DNA of 64,000 bases. It comes from Saprospiraceae bacterium UBA2329 (GTDB lineage Bacteria; Bacteroidota; Bacteroidia; Chitinophagales; Saprospiraceae). Each line of letters opens with the position of its first letter. Position 1 is the first letter of the stretch. Below the pieces are notes generated by a model that worked only from the letters and a program-made list of their open reading frames with translations, did no database searches and was not told where the DNA came from. The stretch covers positions 29,514 through 93,513 of the forward strand of contig DDUV01000094.1 of assembly GCA_002344975.1 (NCBI GenBank), given 5' to 3'. This document shows, piece by piece, positions 52,885 through 62,959 of this stretch. The translations under genes and the position numbers were made by a program.

Positions 52885-54003
52885 TTACTCTCTCCACCCG
52901 GCAGGCAGATGCACCTCTCCGGTGGGTTCCGCCCATCCCTGATAGCCGTTGGGAGTGCTTACCATCAGCCGATCACCCTTGACCTGAATTTGAGAGAACT
53001 GGGGCGGCAGGGTTTGACGCCCATCCTGACCGGCAACTCCCACCCGGTCGCCGAGATACAGCAGTGCGACGGGAGGATGGTAATTCCCTTTGTGCCACGA
53101 GACGCGGTCGTAAATAGGTTCGGTGATGAACGCTCCCACTTCGTTGACAAAGCCGAACTTACCGCTCCGCGCGATCATAATATGTACTATTTTGCCGAAG
53201 TCTTGTTCTACATGCTTCACCTCGCAGCCTTGCGGAATAACGACATGCTTCACGATCTTCCAGGTTGAGTGGTCGGTGCTGCTTTCCAGCATGACGACCG
53301 ACGGAAGGTTCTCCAAATCCGCCACTCGTGTGCGATATTCTACTTTGCGCTTCGGCCAAGACTCCTCAATGTCTTCATCTGTAATATCCTGAGCGAAATA
53401 GACAGCCTCTTCTTCCGCCATCGGCGTGCCGTTGTCGGCAATGCGTGTGATTTTTCCTTTGTTGGTAATATGGACGTACAGCCCTTGTTCGAAGTCTGAA
53501 TAGATGCTGACTTCTTCATTCACGCAGGGCACCAGAAGTTTGCCGGTAGTCTGGAGGACGCCCCAGCCGCTGCCCTGACGCACTCGGACCAAAGGCTTTT
53601 TGCCTTGTGCGAAGAAGTCCACCTCATCAAATATGGGTTTGGTCAGCCACTTGGCTTTTTTGCCGTCCACATGGAGCAGGCCATATTTTCCGCCCAAAAC
53701 TGCCCAGCGCAAGCGAGGTTGAGCCAACCACATGATACTGTCAACACTTGGCTTCAGCACCCATGCCCCCGCAGGAGTTATCAGACCTGATTTTCCTCCC
53801 TTGCGAGCCACCGCCAAGTGCATGCTTTCGCCATTATCGAGTGAAAACAAGCCAATGGAGTCTAAGGCAGGGGGCATCGTCACTTGGCCGTTTTTGTCCA
53901 CAATGCCCCATTTGCCCTGATGAGCATACGGAAAAACTTGCTGCGCCTGAACTGGCTTTAGCGCCCACAAAGTCATACAAAGTGTAAGAATAGTTCGTGT
54001 CAT
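52885..54003 (-). CDS. WG-repeat protein with signal peptide
   Basis: A 372-residue exported protein (signal peptide ILTLCMTLWALKPVQAQQ). It carries several WG (tryptophan-glycine) repeats of the type GKWGIVDKNGQVTMPPAL, GKSGLITPAGAWVLKP and GSGWGVLQTTGKLLVPC, ending with FGFVNEVGAFITEPIYD and a last partial unit. WG repeats form beta-propeller-like surfaces for binding. No enzymatic motif seen; function unknown. Confidence 0.85.
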   Translation of the reverse strand: MTRTILTLCMTLWALKPVQAQQVFPYAHQGKWGIVDKNGQVTMPPALDSIGLFSLDNGESMHLAVARKGGKSGLITPAGAWVLKPSVDSIMWLAQPRLRWAVLGGKYGLLHVDGKKAKWLTKPIFDEVDFFAQGKKPLVRVRQGSGWGVLQTTGKLLVPCVNEEVSIYSDFEQGLYVHITNKGKITRIADNGTPMAEEEAVYFAQDITDEDIEESWPKRKVEYRTRVADLENLPSVVMLESSTDHSTWKIVKHVVIPQGCEVKHVEQDFGKIVHIMIARSGKFGFVNEVGAFITEPIYDRVSWHKGNYHPPVALLYLGDRVGVAGQDGRQTLPPQFSQIQVKGDRLMVSTPNGYQGWAEPTGEVHLPAGWRE

Positions 54004-54082
54004 GTTGGTTGAGTTGTGTTGGTTTTATGATACTTTAAAGCCACGACCGTTGCCTCCAACCGTCTGGCCTATTTCATTCGCA

Positions 54083-55954
54083 TCAATCCCAAATCCCTTC
54101 CTCTTCAATCTCGAACTCCGCGTCCTTTTCCCAGATTTCCATTTCGCAGGGCTTGCAGTTGAATTTGAGTTTGTACTCCACTTCGCCGTGTTTCAGCACC
54201 AAGGGTTCTTTTACTTTTTCGCCCATCGTTTCGCGCTGGAACCGGGGGCATTTGCCCAACTCGTATTTCACGCAGTATTTGGTCGTCATCACGCGCGACT
54301 TGCCGGGGTCCCATTGCAGTTCAAATGCCTTTTCGATGGACTGCACGCCATGACGCCGGTAAAACTGCCGCGCCAACTTGTTCGACACATTGTAGGTGAA
54401 GTCCAATTCCGTCACAGGGTAGGGGTGCTCGGTAGGCGCTATGGGGCGCTCCTCTCTATGATATTCCCGGACACGGGTATCCATCAATTGCTCCAGCACC
54501 GTGCGGCGAACCTCGTTGATTTTGGAAATGGGAAGGAACCAATTGTCTGAAAAATCCACCTGAATATCGTCCACGATGAAGGGGGTATTGCCTGCTTTGG
54601 CTAAGTTTTTTCGGATGTTGTCAATGATGGACTCGCCGTTTTTGGTCCTTTCTTTTGCTACCGTCAGGGTGGCGGTGCTCGTATGTCCGTCCTCGTCGGT
54701 GGCCGTGAGCGTGAAGCCTTCCAGAGACTCAGCAAAGTGAAGTACTACCCCGATTTTGCGAACGGCGCTGTCTTCGCGTTCCAGCAACTTGTTGAATTCG
54801 GCGTCGAAATTCCGATAGATGTCTGTTCCGGCCGGCAGCGGTCGGAAGTTGTTGGGTACCACCAAACCGTTGACGATGATATTCACGCGATCGCCGTCGG
54901 CCCGGCCTTCTTCGTTGACAAAATAGAGGCCGTCGCCGTTGTTCAGCAGTTCGGCATTTTCGATGACGTATCCGTTGGCTTTGGTTTCCAATAGTTTACC
55001 AATGTATTCGCCTTGCGATTTGGGCGTCTCCCAGGAACCGATGCGTTCTTTGCGGTGGTTGACGAAATAGTCGGTATAGCCCCGATTGAAGCTCTTGTCC
55101 ATTTTGGCTTCAAAGCCGTAAAACGTGCGGCCGGACGAAGCCTTTTCGTAGTGCGGATTGTCTTCCAGAAAGGCATCCAATCGCTTGCGGAGGTAAGACA
55201 CGTTGTTTTTGACATAGACCAAATCCTTGAGCCGTCCCTCTATTTTGAACGAGCGGATGCCCGCCTCAATGAGCACGGGCAGTTGGTCGCTGAGGTTCAG
55301 GTCTTTGATAGACAGCAGGTGGGTTTCCGTGAGCAGGGTAGTACCGTTGCCGTCTATGAGGTTGTAGGGCAGGCGGCAGTTTTGGGCGCAAGACCCGCGA
55401 TTGGCGCTGCGCTCGCCGTTGGCCACGCTCATGTAGCAGTTGCCGCTGAACGATACGCACAGAGCGCCCGACACGAAGAATTCCAGTTCTACATCGGTAG
55501 CCTCGTGTATTTCTCGGATTTGGTCCAGATTCAGTTCGCGGGCCAGCACTACCCGACGGATGCCCGCGTCGGCCAGAAACTTGACGTGCGCTGCATCGCG
55601 GTTGTTGGTTTGTGTGCTGGCGTGCAAGGCGATGGGAGGCAGGTCCATTTCTAAAATGCCCATGTCTTGTATGATGAGCGCATCCACGCCGGCCTCGTAC
55701 AGTTCGTGGATGAGTTGCCGGCAGGCCTCCAATTCGTTGTCGTAGAGGATGGTATTGACGGTGACCAAAACCTTGGCCTTGAACAGGTGAGCATACTTCG
55801 TCAGTTCGGCGATGTCTTCCACCGAGTTGCCGGCATTGGTTCGCGCGCCGAAGGTATGCGCGCCGATATATACAGCGTCTGCGCCTGCGTTGATGGCGGC
55901 CATGCCCTGATAGAGGTTTTTGGCCGGTGCGAGTATTTCAACCTTTTGCTTCAT
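54083..55954 (-). CDS. U32-family protein (RlhA/TrhP-type, Fe-S tRNA/rRNA hydroxylation)
   Basis: A 623-residue protein from ATG 55954 (MKQKVEILAPAKNLYQGMAA). A TIM-barrel start with DAVYIGAHTFGARTNAGNS leads to the conserved Cys-bearing stretch ALCVSFSGNCYMS and SANRGSCAQNCRLPY, the iron-sulfur ligands of the U32 family. Two C-terminal domains follow, including a Cys pair near the end (KFNCKPCEME). U32 proteins RlhA and TrhP hydroxylate rRNA C2501 and tRNA U34 using prephenate; older names are collagenase or peptidase U32. Which RNA it modifies cannot be told here. Confidence 0.9.
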   Translation of the reverse strand: MKQKVEILAPAKNLYQGMAAINAGADAVYIGAHTFGARTNAGNSVEDIAELTKYAHLFKAKVLVTVNTILYDNELEACRQLIHELYEAGVDALIIQDMGILEMDLPPIALHASTQTNNRDAAHVKFLADAGIRRVVLARELNLDQIREIHEATDVELEFFVSGALCVSFSGNCYMSVANGERSANRGSCAQNCRLPYNLIDGNGTTLLTETHLLSIKDLNLSDQLPVLIEAGIRSFKIEGRLKDLVYVKNNVSYLRKRLDAFLEDNPHYEKASSGRTFYGFEAKMDKSFNRGYTDYFVNHRKERIGSWETPKSQGEYIGKLLETKANGYVIENAELLNNGDGLYFVNEEGRADGDRVNIIVNGLVVPNNFRPLPAGTDIYRNFDAEFNKLLEREDSAVRKIGVVLHFAESLEGFTLTATDEDGHTSTATLTVAKERTKNGESIIDNIRKNLAKAGNTPFIVDDIQVDFSDNWFLPISKINEVRRTVLEQLMDTRVREYHREERPIAPTEHPYPVTELDFTYNVSNKLARQFYRRHGVQSIEKAFELQWDPGKSRVMTTKYCVKYELGKCPRFQRETMGEKVKEPLVLKHGEVEYKLKFNCKPCEMEIWEKDAEFEIEEEGIWD

Positions 55955-56115
55955 GGTGCAAAGATGTAACAATCCTGATTCCTTGCCTCATCGGAGCAAG
56001 GTGATGTACCACAAAAGAAAGACGCAGCACACGCGGGTTCAATTCCGGCCTGTACTGCGTCAGTCTATGGTTTGTAACTTATGCTTCGATGGGGAGGGAA
56101 GCTCCCCGAGCGCAA

Positions 56116-56271
56116 TTACTTGAGGCGTCTCTCGTCGGAAACGGATAACTTGTGGCGGCCCTGTCCGCGGCGGCGAGCCAATACTTTGCGGCCATCTTTG
56201 CTGGCCATGCGAGAGCGAAAACCATGCTTGTTGGCTCTCTTTCTTTTAGAAGGTTGATACGTCCTTTTCAT
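56116..56271 (-). CDS. rpmH: 50S ribosomal protein bL34
   Basis: A 51-residue basic protein: MKRTYQPSKRKRANKHGF, then RSRMASKDGRKVLARRRGQG, ending SVSDERRLK. This is the full bL34 sequence, which packs against 23S rRNA. It is too short for standard ORF length cut-offs. Its own promoter (TACCTTTG at 56323-56316) lies 44 nt upstream. The usual rpmH neighbours (dnaA, rnpA) are not next to it here. Confidence 0.97.
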   Translation of the reverse strand: MKRTYQPSKRKRANKHGFRSRMASKDGRKVLARRRGQGRHKLSVSDERRLK

Positions 56272-56315
56272 GTCGGCTCGTCTTTAATATTTACTACGCT
56301 TTGAAAAAAGTGGCA

Positions 56316-56345
56316 CAAAGGTACGCCTTTCGGCCATATTTTCAA
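56316..56345 (-). promoter_or_regulatory. Promoter for rpmH
   Basis: TACCTTTG (56323-56316) with TTG at 56345-56343 and a 19-nt spacer, minus strand. Confidence 0.6.
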
Positions 56346-56428
56346 GGATTTATAAAAAAAATATCCCCCGCAATGAAAAGTATGTATTTTTGGAAGGTGC
56401 TTTCCGCTCTTAAAAGTTATAACCACTT

Positions 56429-59400
56429 ATGAAACAACTACTTACCGCTGTTTTTATGGTTTATGGCGCACTGCTCGCCGCTCAACCTGTCAACGACAAC
56501 TGTACCGGCGTCCTTGATTTGGGCATTGCGCCGGCCTGCCCGCAAACAGTTTTCACCAATGTCAACGCTACGGCCAGCGACATCGGATTCGGCAACAATC
56601 CCAGTTGTTTCAACGGCGGCATTGCCCCCCGCGACGTCTGGTTTGCCTTCACCACCAACGATACTACCCTCGACTATTCGATCACTGTGACGGGGTTGGC
56701 CAACGGCGGCTTCCCGGCGTTGCGCAACCCGCAAATTGCGCTGTACCGGGGCGATTGCGAGGTCAACGGGCTGGCCGAAATCCAATGCGCCACTTCCGAC
56801 CCCGGCGAAACCATTCTCCGCTTAGACGTATATGGACTGACGCCCAATGTGACTTATTATGTGCGCATCAGCGACTATTCGCCGACCGCCACGCCCAATT
56901 GGGGTACATTTGAACTGTGTGTGGACCAGCTTTCACCTGTTTTCAATATTGACGACGGCAGCTCTACGGCCTGTTTCGGCCAGCTATTCGATACCGGCGG
57001 CCCCGATGCCGATTATTCCAACAACGAGACGCATACCTTCACCATCTGCCCTTCGGATTTTAATAGCTGCATCACTTTTACATTGGATTATTACAACATA
57101 GAGAGCGGAGATTTCGGCTCGCCCGACCAACTCTCCTTTTTCGATGCCGCTACGGCCGATCCAGGCGCGCTCATTACCACCATCGGCGGGCCGGGCTTTC
57201 CCAGCGACGGCGGCGGCGGCGGCGTGTGCTTCCCGATTCAGGCTTCCAGCGGATGCCTTACCGTCCAATTCCGCTCCGACGGTTCCGTCACCGCCGAGGG
57301 TTTTGCCGGGCATTGGGAATGTTCGACCGTACCCTGCGCTCCCGACTCGCCCATTACTGTGCAAACCGGTATTACCGAACAAGACATTCTCAACTCCATC
57401 ACCTCTCTGCAAACGCTTGTGGCTGTTACAAATATCAATTGCCCTCAAAGCGCTTACGGCACCTTCCAGTCCACCGACAATTCGCTGGGGCTTCGGCGGG
57501 GTCTCTTGCTCACCTCCGGCGATCTGAACTGGGCAGTTGGGCCGAACAACGATGGCGGCGGCGGCAATCTCAATACCGACAACGGCGCTCCCGGCGACCC
57601 TGATCTGGACTACCTCTCGGTTGCATTCGGAGACGGAACAGAATCCAACGACGCCTGTATCATTGAGCTGGATGTAACGGCATTCACTAATGAGATCACT
57701 TTTGAATACATTTTCGGGTCTGAAGAATACCCGGAGTTTGTAGAAGATTTCAACGACATCTTTGCTTTTCTCATCTCCGGACCGGGCATTGCAGGCGATC
57801 CCAATATAGGCAACCAGCAAAATATAGCCGTACTGCCCGATGGATCCAACACCATTGTGGAAATCAACAATGTGAACAATGTGACCAATTGGCAATATTA
57901 CCGCAACAACATCAACGGCGCCGCTACGCAATACGACGGGCTTACCTCCGATTTGCTGGGGATCAAAAAAAGTCTCACTGCACGCGCATCTGTCATTCCC
58001 TGCAGCACATATCACCTGAAAATCGCCATTGCCGACCGACTCGATTTCCGGTATGACTCCGGCGTTTTTCTTTCTGAAATTCGCGGCGGAACACCCCGAC
58101 TTACGGCTCAATTCAACTCAGGCATTGACTATCTGATCGAAAACTGTACGAATACGCCGGACAACGTGGTGGTGCAATTGTCCAACGTGTTGGATGAAAC
58201 CGCCACTTACCGCGTTCAGGTAGGCGGAACCGCCATTCGCGGCGTGGATTACACGTTGAACCTGCCCGATACCGTCACCTTTCTGCCGGGGCAAACGCAA
58301 CTCAGCTTCCCCATTTTTCCCCTCAACGACAACCTTACGGAAGGAATAGAAACCATCATCATTGCCTTGACCAACGATTTCGGCTGCGGCGAGGTGGTTT
58401 ATACCACGCTCACCATTGAACTGCACGATGAATTAGTAGTCAATATCATTCCCGATGCAGACACCACTTTTGTATGCCAGGGCGCAACGGCTCAATTGGA
58501 TGTAGAAGGCGCGGCCACCTATTTCTGGTCGCCTGTCAACATTTTGGACGACCCGCTCAGCCAGACGCCTGTCGCCAGCCCCACCGTCAGCGGATGGGTG
58601 CGCGTGGAAGGCAACGTCGGCATCTGCTCCGATGTGGACTCTATCTATCTTCAGATTATTGATCCGGTTATTTCCATCACGGCCCTCGATCCGCAGCTTA
58701 TTTGCCAGGGCGACAGCGTAAGACTTTCCGTTGTGGACAATGTAAACAATACCAACCTGATATGGACGCCGGCCACGGGCATCAATGATCCCAACAGCCC
58801 CAATCCGGTCGTAACGCCGCAGGAAACCACCACTTACATCGCCACCGTCAGGCTGTTTGAATGTGCCGTGTCGGATTCTATAACCATTGATGTCAATACG
58901 TTTGAGTTTCCTCAAATCGGCAACGACACCCTGGTATGCCAAAACTACGGGGTGCAATTGGCTGAAATGATTGACGCTGTGGCCACCACTTACAGTTGGA
59001 CGCCGACGACCGGGCTGAGCGATCCCACGGCTTCCGGCCCCATCGCCACGCCCAACGTGACCACCACTTACACCCTCATTGCTACCAGCCAAAACGGCGC
59101 CTGTGCCGACACCGCCCAAATCACCGTCACCGTAGTGCCTGCCGATGTGGACATCCAGCAGCCCGACACCCTCGAAATCTGCCTCGGAACGGTGGTGCCC
59201 ATGACCGCTGTGACCAGCACCGGCAATGCGCAGGGTTTGCTGTGGAGTACCAATCTGCCCGGCACACTCAGCGATACGGTGGGGCTGAATGTGGTGGTAA
59301 CCACTTCCCAAACAGCCACCTACTATACTCGCTTCGAGGTGGGCGCCTGTGTAGTGTTCGACTCCGTTTATGTACGGGTGGACTCGCTGCCTTTTGACCG

Positions 59401-60943
59401 CGCCATCATCGCCGATCCGGCAAAAGACCCTTATTGCCCCGGCGATATCGTCATTTTAAGATCGGCTGTATTTGAGCCGAGCGACTTCCCGGATATCGAA
59501 TTCCAATGGCTGACTGCTCCCGGCTTCGAAACGCCGGATACCCTGTGGAATATGGTCATTTCGGCAATAGATACAGCTATTTACCGCCGGGTCATTACCA
59601 ACCGGGGCTGTTTAGATACCGTATCCATCACCATCAACGTGGTAGAGCCGCCCACGCCGAGGATCATACCTTCTGATACGCTCATTTGCAGCGGAGAGGC
59701 GGTGCAACTTCTGGCGGTAGATTACGGCGACTATCCCATTTCCTGGACGCCGACAGCCGGGCTGAGCTGTACCGATTGCCCCAATCCAATAGCCACGCCC
59801 AATGCTACCACCGTTTACAACCTGCAAGTGGACGTACCCAACTGCCCGGTGGGGGCTTCGGCCAATATAGTGGTCATACCTGGCCCTACGGTGCGCATGA
59901 ACAACGACCAGACGATATGCCGGGGCGCCTCTGTGCAGTTGAACTTAGATTCGGATCCGTTCACACAATATCAATGGGCATCCAATGTGGACGCGGGTTT
60001 CAGTTCCGCCGATCCGCTGCTGGTAGCCACGCCTTTAGTGACTACAACGTACACCCTCACCGCTACCCGGCAGAATTGCCCGCCGCGCGTCAGGAGCATC
60101 ACCATTACGGTGGTGCAGCCGCCTACGCTGATGGCCAGCCAGGATGTGACGGTTTGTCGTGGCGAAAGCACGACGCTGACGGCTACCATCGTACCGGCCA
60201 ATGCGGGAGGCGCCTTTGCATGGTTTGCGCCCGGCAGCGGTACGCCTGCCGGCACTGCATCATCGCTGAATGTGAATTCGGCCAATCTGGGGGCTGCCAA
60301 CCGCTATATCGTCACTTATGCTTATGGCCCGGGCAACTCCTGCGGCCCGGTCAGCGATACCGTGATGGTAACGGTGGCAGACCCGGTACGAATAGATTCC
60401 ATAACCTCCAATGTACCTGATACCACCAGATTGGTGATCGGAAATGCCATTACCCTCACGGCGCATACCACGCCGGGCGATCCTGCCGGAGCTATGTATT
60501 TCTGGAGTCAGGACGGCGGTTCGGAGCAAATGGGCGGCCCTGTATTCACCGACACGCCGACGCCTGCCGAGACGACCACCATTTCTTATCAGTTGCGCAT
60601 CAAATCGGCAGACGGGTGTATTTCCACCAGAACCTATACCCGCGAAGTGATCGTGCCGGATATCGCCTTCCCCAACGTCTTCACACCCAACGGCGACGAC
60701 TTGAACGACTTGTTCCGGCCCTTGCCCACGCAGGTGTCGGGCGTGCTCATCATCGAGGATTTCAAAATTTACAACCGCTGGGGACAGGTGGTGTATAACG
60801 GCAAGAGCAACGACAACATCGGCTGGAACGGCGAACACAACGGCAGTCCCGCGCCGATAGACGTATATGTGTATCGGGTGAAATTCCGCTACCCGGAAGG
60901 GCCGTTGTTTGAAAAATCGGGCGATTTGACTTTGATCAGATAA
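56429..60943 (+). CDS. Large multidomain secreted adhesin-like protein with type B (gliding motility-associated) C-terminal domain
   Basis: A 1504-residue secreted protein (signal peptide MKQLLTAVFMVYGALLAAQ). Residues ~20-165 are a beta-sandwich that starts VNDNCTGVLDLG. Residues ~170-295 are CUB-like (YSNNETHTFTICP, CLTVQFRSDGS). Residues ~300-555 are a choice-of-anchor-L-like domain (GLRRGLLLTSGDLNWAVG). Residues ~556-665 are Calx-beta-like. Residues ~670-1405 hold about six Ig/PKD-like modules with recurring TTTYTL and ATPNVTTTY phrases. The end (~1410-1504, AFPNVFTPNGDDLNDLF, IYNRWGQVVYNG) is the CHU_C type B sorting domain used by the type IX system for surface display. Confidence 0.9.
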   Translation: MKQLLTAVFMVYGALLAAQPVNDNCTGVLDLGIAPACPQTVFTNVNATASDIGFGNNPSCFNGGIAPRDVWFAFTTNDTTLDYSITVTGLANGGFPALRNPQIALYRGDCEVNGLAEIQCATSDPGETILRLDVYGLTPNVTYYVRISDYSPTATPNWGTFELCVDQLSPVFNIDDGSSTACFGQLFDTGGPDADYSNNETHTFTICPSDFNSCITFTLDYYNIESGDFGSPDQLSFFDAATADPGALITTIGGPGFPSDGGGGGVCFPIQASSGCLTVQFRSDGSVTAEGFAGHWECSTVPCAPDSPITVQTGITEQDILNSITSLQTLVAVTNINCPQSAYGTFQSTDNSLGLRRGLLLTSGDLNWAVGPNNDGGGGNLNTDNGAPGDPDLDYLSVAFGDGTESNDACIIELDVTAFTNEITFEYIFGSEEYPEFVEDFNDIFAFLISGPGIAGDPNIGNQQNIAVLPDGSNTIVEINNVNNVTNWQYYRNNINGAATQYDGLTSDLLGIKKSLTARASVIPCSTYHLKIAIADRLDFRYDSGVFLSEIRGGTPRLTAQFNSGIDYLIENCTNTPDNVVVQLSNVLDETATYRVQVGGTAIRGVDYTLNLPDTVTFLPGQTQLSFPIFPLNDNLTEGIETIIIALTNDFGCGEVVYTTLTIELHDELVVNIIPDADTTFVCQGATAQLDVEGAATYFWSPVNILDDPLSQTPVASPTVSGWVRVEGNVGICSDVDSIYLQIIDPVISITALDPQLICQGDSVRLSVVDNVNNTNLIWTPATGINDPNSPNPVVTPQETTTYIATVRLFECAVSDSITIDVNTFEFPQIGNDTLVCQNYGVQLAEMIDAVATTYSWTPTTGLSDPTASGPIATPNVTTTYTLIATSQNGACADTAQITVTVVPADVDIQQPDTLEICLGTVVPMTAVTSTGNAQGLLWSTNLPGTLSDTVGLNVVVTTSQTATYYTRFEVGACVVFDSVYVRVDSLPFDRAIIADPAKDPYCPGDIVILRSAVFEPSDFPDIEFQWLTAPGFETPDTLWNMVISAIDTAIYRRVITNRGCLDTVSITINVVEPPTPRIIPSDTLICSGEAVQLLAVDYGDYPISWTPTAGLSCTDCPNPIATPNATTVYNLQVDVPNCPVGASANIVVIPGPTVRMNNDQTICRGASVQLNLDSDPFTQYQWASNVDAGFSSADPLLVATPLVTTTYTLTATRQNCPPRVRSITITVVQPPTLMASQDVTVCRGESTTLTATIVPANAGGAFAWFAPGSGTPAGTASSLNVNSANLGAANRYIVTYAYGPGNSCGPVSDTVMVTVADPVRIDSITSNVPDTTRLVIGNAITLTAHTTPGDPAGAMYFWSQDGGSEQMGGPVFTDTPTPAETTTISYQLRIKSADGCISTRTYTREVIVPDIAFPNVFTPNGDDLNDLFRPLPTQVSGVLIIEDFKIYNRWGQVVYNGKSNDNIGWNGEHNGSPAPIDVYVYRVKFRYPEGPLFEKSGDLTLIR

Positions 60944-60955
60944 AAGCGATGAACT

Positions 60956-61015
60956 GTGAGCTGCGAATGATGCTGCACGACGGCAATTCGTAGCTCACGG
61001 CTCGCAGCTTTTTAT
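60956..61015 (+). terminator. Terminator hairpin after the large adhesin gene
   Basis: GTGAGCTGCGAAT (60956-60968) pairs with ATTCGTAGCTCAC (60986-60998; one mismatch). An alternative pairing of AGCTGCGA with TCGCAGCT ends in TTTTTA at 61009-61014. Both place a stem before a T-run just after the stop. Confidence 0.6.
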
Positions 61016-61121
61016 AGTCACATACCTTGCTCCGCCAGGTTTTGTGCATGGCCTTCGGTACCCGCGCCATGGCGCGGTGATTAGCAGCGCCCGGTATCGC
61101 ACATGAGGATGCGAGGTGTAA

Positions 61122-61616
61122 TTATCTGAATTCCGAAACAAAAAATATATTGCTCAGGTGCCCGTCATGGCTATGTTCGTTCATAAATAAGCAATATAAG
61201 GTAACATTATCCCCGTTTTTTAATTCTTTTTTTAGCGATTTTTCTAATACTTTTTGTACAGGCAACCAGATTCGATATCCTTCAATTTCAAATAAACACT
61301 TGTTCTTAACCATTTCGTTCAGTTGGTCTGGGTTGCCGATATACAATGTGAAGACATTTTTCATGGAATTTAATACTTGAGCGTCTAATTTTTTGAACTC
61401 GCCAAGATATTTAGCCTTGATTTTATATTTGTCAATTCGGGCATAATACTGTGGGATGTTTTTATCTTGCTCAACACGCTCAGCGTATTGTTTTTCAGCA
61501 TTGCAAATGTCTGTCAAGCTAACTTCCGTATAGTTTTTGTCCCAAGACTCCCACTCATTTTGTCCAAATGCTTGAAGATTCAAAAGGCAAATAAGGATGA
61601 TTAAAATTTTATTCAT
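61122..61616 (-). CDS. Small exported protein of unknown function
   Basis: A 164-residue protein from ATG 61616, with an N-terminal hydrophobic helix that ends in a signal-type cleavage site (MNKILIILICLLNLQAFGQN). The remaining ~145 residues are Lys/Tyr/Asn-rich and AT-coded, unlike the GC-rich genes to the left. The text WLPVQKVLEKSLKKELKNGD and YCLFMNEHSHDGHLSNIFFV gives no family match I can name. It is the last of three low-GC genes in a row on the minus strand. Confidence 0.6.
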   Translation of the reverse strand: MNKILIILICLLNLQAFGQNEWESWDKNYTEVSLTDICNAEKQYAERVEQDKNIPQYYARIDKYKIKAKYLGEFKKLDAQVLNSMKNVFTLYIGNPDQLNEMVKNKCLFEIEGYRIWLPVQKVLEKSLKKELKNGDNVTLYCLFMNEHSHDGHLSNIFFVSEFR

Positions 61617-61699
61617 GTCGTTTTTGTTTAGTGGCATATCATATATACCTCGCATGGTTTGCAAGTTCAAAAATACAGGATCGGCTGCTGTTCTCTAAC

Positions 61700-61930
61700 T
61701 TATGAGGCAATGCCAATCAACATGGAAACGACAAACGCAATAACGATAAGCACAATGGAATATACCACAATAGCAGTGGTATTAGATTTTCCAGTGTTCC
61801 CATTAAATGTGTGACCACAGGATTCACATTTCGTTGAATTAATTAAAGCAGGACCCAATACGCCTCCCCACCAAGTCCATTTTACTCTTTTAATGGATTC
61901 GCTGCTGCATTTTGGACAGTTCGTCATCAT
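61700..61930 (-). CDS. Small zinc-ribbon membrane protein
   Basis: A 76-residue protein with two CxxC pairs (NCPKCSSES and KCESCGHTF) forming a zinc ribbon, followed by a C-terminal membrane helix (VVYSIVLIVIAFVVSMLIGI). ATG could also be the second methionine at 61927. No function can be assigned. A -7 box (TATATTTG) at 62128-62121 lies upstream on the same strand. Confidence 0.6.
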   Translation of the reverse strand: MMTNCPKCSSESIKRVKWTWWGGVLGPALINSTKCESCGHTFNGNTGKSNTTAIVVYSIVLIVIAFVVSMLIGIAS

Positions 61931-61944
61931 GTTATGATCTTTTT

Positions 61945-62176
61945 TATGCCCTACTCGTGTGGCTTTTCGGTTTCGCCTCGTTTTTATAGTGGTCGCTGAT
62001 CTCCACTTTTGTTTTTTTATTGGTAAGCTCTGTGTGCTCGTTAAAATTGCCTGTGATGGGTGCAGGTTTTGCGAAGGTGGGTATTTTTAGCAGTAAGCTT
62101 TCTTGAAAAAAGCTGAACTACAAATATAGCACAAATCTTTCTAAAAGTACTAATCCCCCGCTTCTGGATTTTTGTT
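61945..62176 (-). other. Open but start-less frame, possible gene remnant
   Basis: Minus-strand frame in register with the stop of the gene at 62179, ending ...TGNFNEHTELTNKKTKVEIS... and HTSRA before TAA at 61947-61945. It has no ATG and no recognised family. It may be a broken or readthrough remnant, or just chance in a compact intergenic stretch. Confidence 0.3.
62121..62128 (-). promoter_or_regulatory. -7 promoter box for the zinc-ribbon/exported gene pair
   Basis: TATATTTG on the minus strand. If used, the leader to the zinc-ribbon gene would be ~185 nt. Confidence 0.45.
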
Positions 62177-62178
62177 AG

Positions 62179-62940
62179 TTACTCTTTTTCAAATAAAAAT
62201 CTTGTTGTCCCGTCACTATGATTTATTATTTTTTTGTTCTTTAAATTAATAGTTAATTCCTTTTGGGTCAGAATAAATTCGTCTAAAAAGTCTTTCTCTG
62301 TCATTCCTTTTCCACCTATGAATTCATATTTACCTTTTTTCTTTTCAGCTTCAAAGTTTCGGAATGTGTTTAGCCCATAAGAAATGTCGTGTAGAATCGT
62401 ATTATTTCGGATTTTCCAAAATAGAAATCTTGTTTTAAGCACTTCTGGTTCATCTTCAATTTTGAATATTGTCAATTTATCACCATTGAAGGAATAACCC
62501 AATAATTTACCTTTATATTTTCCTGCGTCCAAACTATCAAGATTAATAGTTTCAGCATCTGATTTAGCAAAATCGCCCAACTTTGTTTGAAAAACGAAGA
62601 AGATAGCTTTGTTTATGGAGTATCCACAAACACCTTTGTTAAAAATCGAATACCCGTTTCCGTAAAATGCTATTACGAAAGTAAGAGTTGCTGGAATTGT
62701 CCACCATCTTGAAAGTCTTTTAAGTTTCCAAACACCCGCAATGAATAGAGTTACAGAACTTACCATCATAAAATATCCAATAAGTCGAGAAGTCAAAACA
62801 GGATAATAGACACTACAAGTTGAACTACAACCACAGCCAAGGTCGCTATAAAAAAAGTTTTCAAGGGAATAATAGAATAGTCCTAACAAAGTTGTCAAGA
62901 TTAACGTCAGTGCAATTCCTATCTTTTTTGTTCTTGTCAT
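62179..62940 (-). CDS. Membrane protein of unknown function (acquired region)
   Basis: A 253-residue protein with about three N-terminal membrane helices: near residues ~7-27, ~50-70 and ~82-100. A cysteine cluster (CGCSSTC at ~37-43) lies between the first two. The C-terminal ~140 residues are soluble and charged, ending IINHSDGTTRFLFEKE. AT-rich codon use marks it as foreign to the surrounding genome. No family recognised. Confidence 0.55.
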   Translation of the reverse strand: MTRTKKIGIALTLILTTLLGLFYYSLENFFYSDLGCGCSSTCSVYYPVLTSRLIGYFMMVSSVTLFIAGVWKLKRLSRWWTIPATLTFVIAFYGNGYSIFNKGVCGYSINKAIFFVFQTKLGDFAKSDAETINLDSLDAGKYKGKLLGYSFNGDKLTIFKIEDEPEVLKTRFLFWKIRNNTILHDISYGLNTFRNFEAEKKKGKYEFIGGKGMTEKDFLDEFILTQKELTINLKNKKIINHSDGTTRFLFEKE

Positions 62941-62959
62941 TTAGTTGATTTCATTCTAT

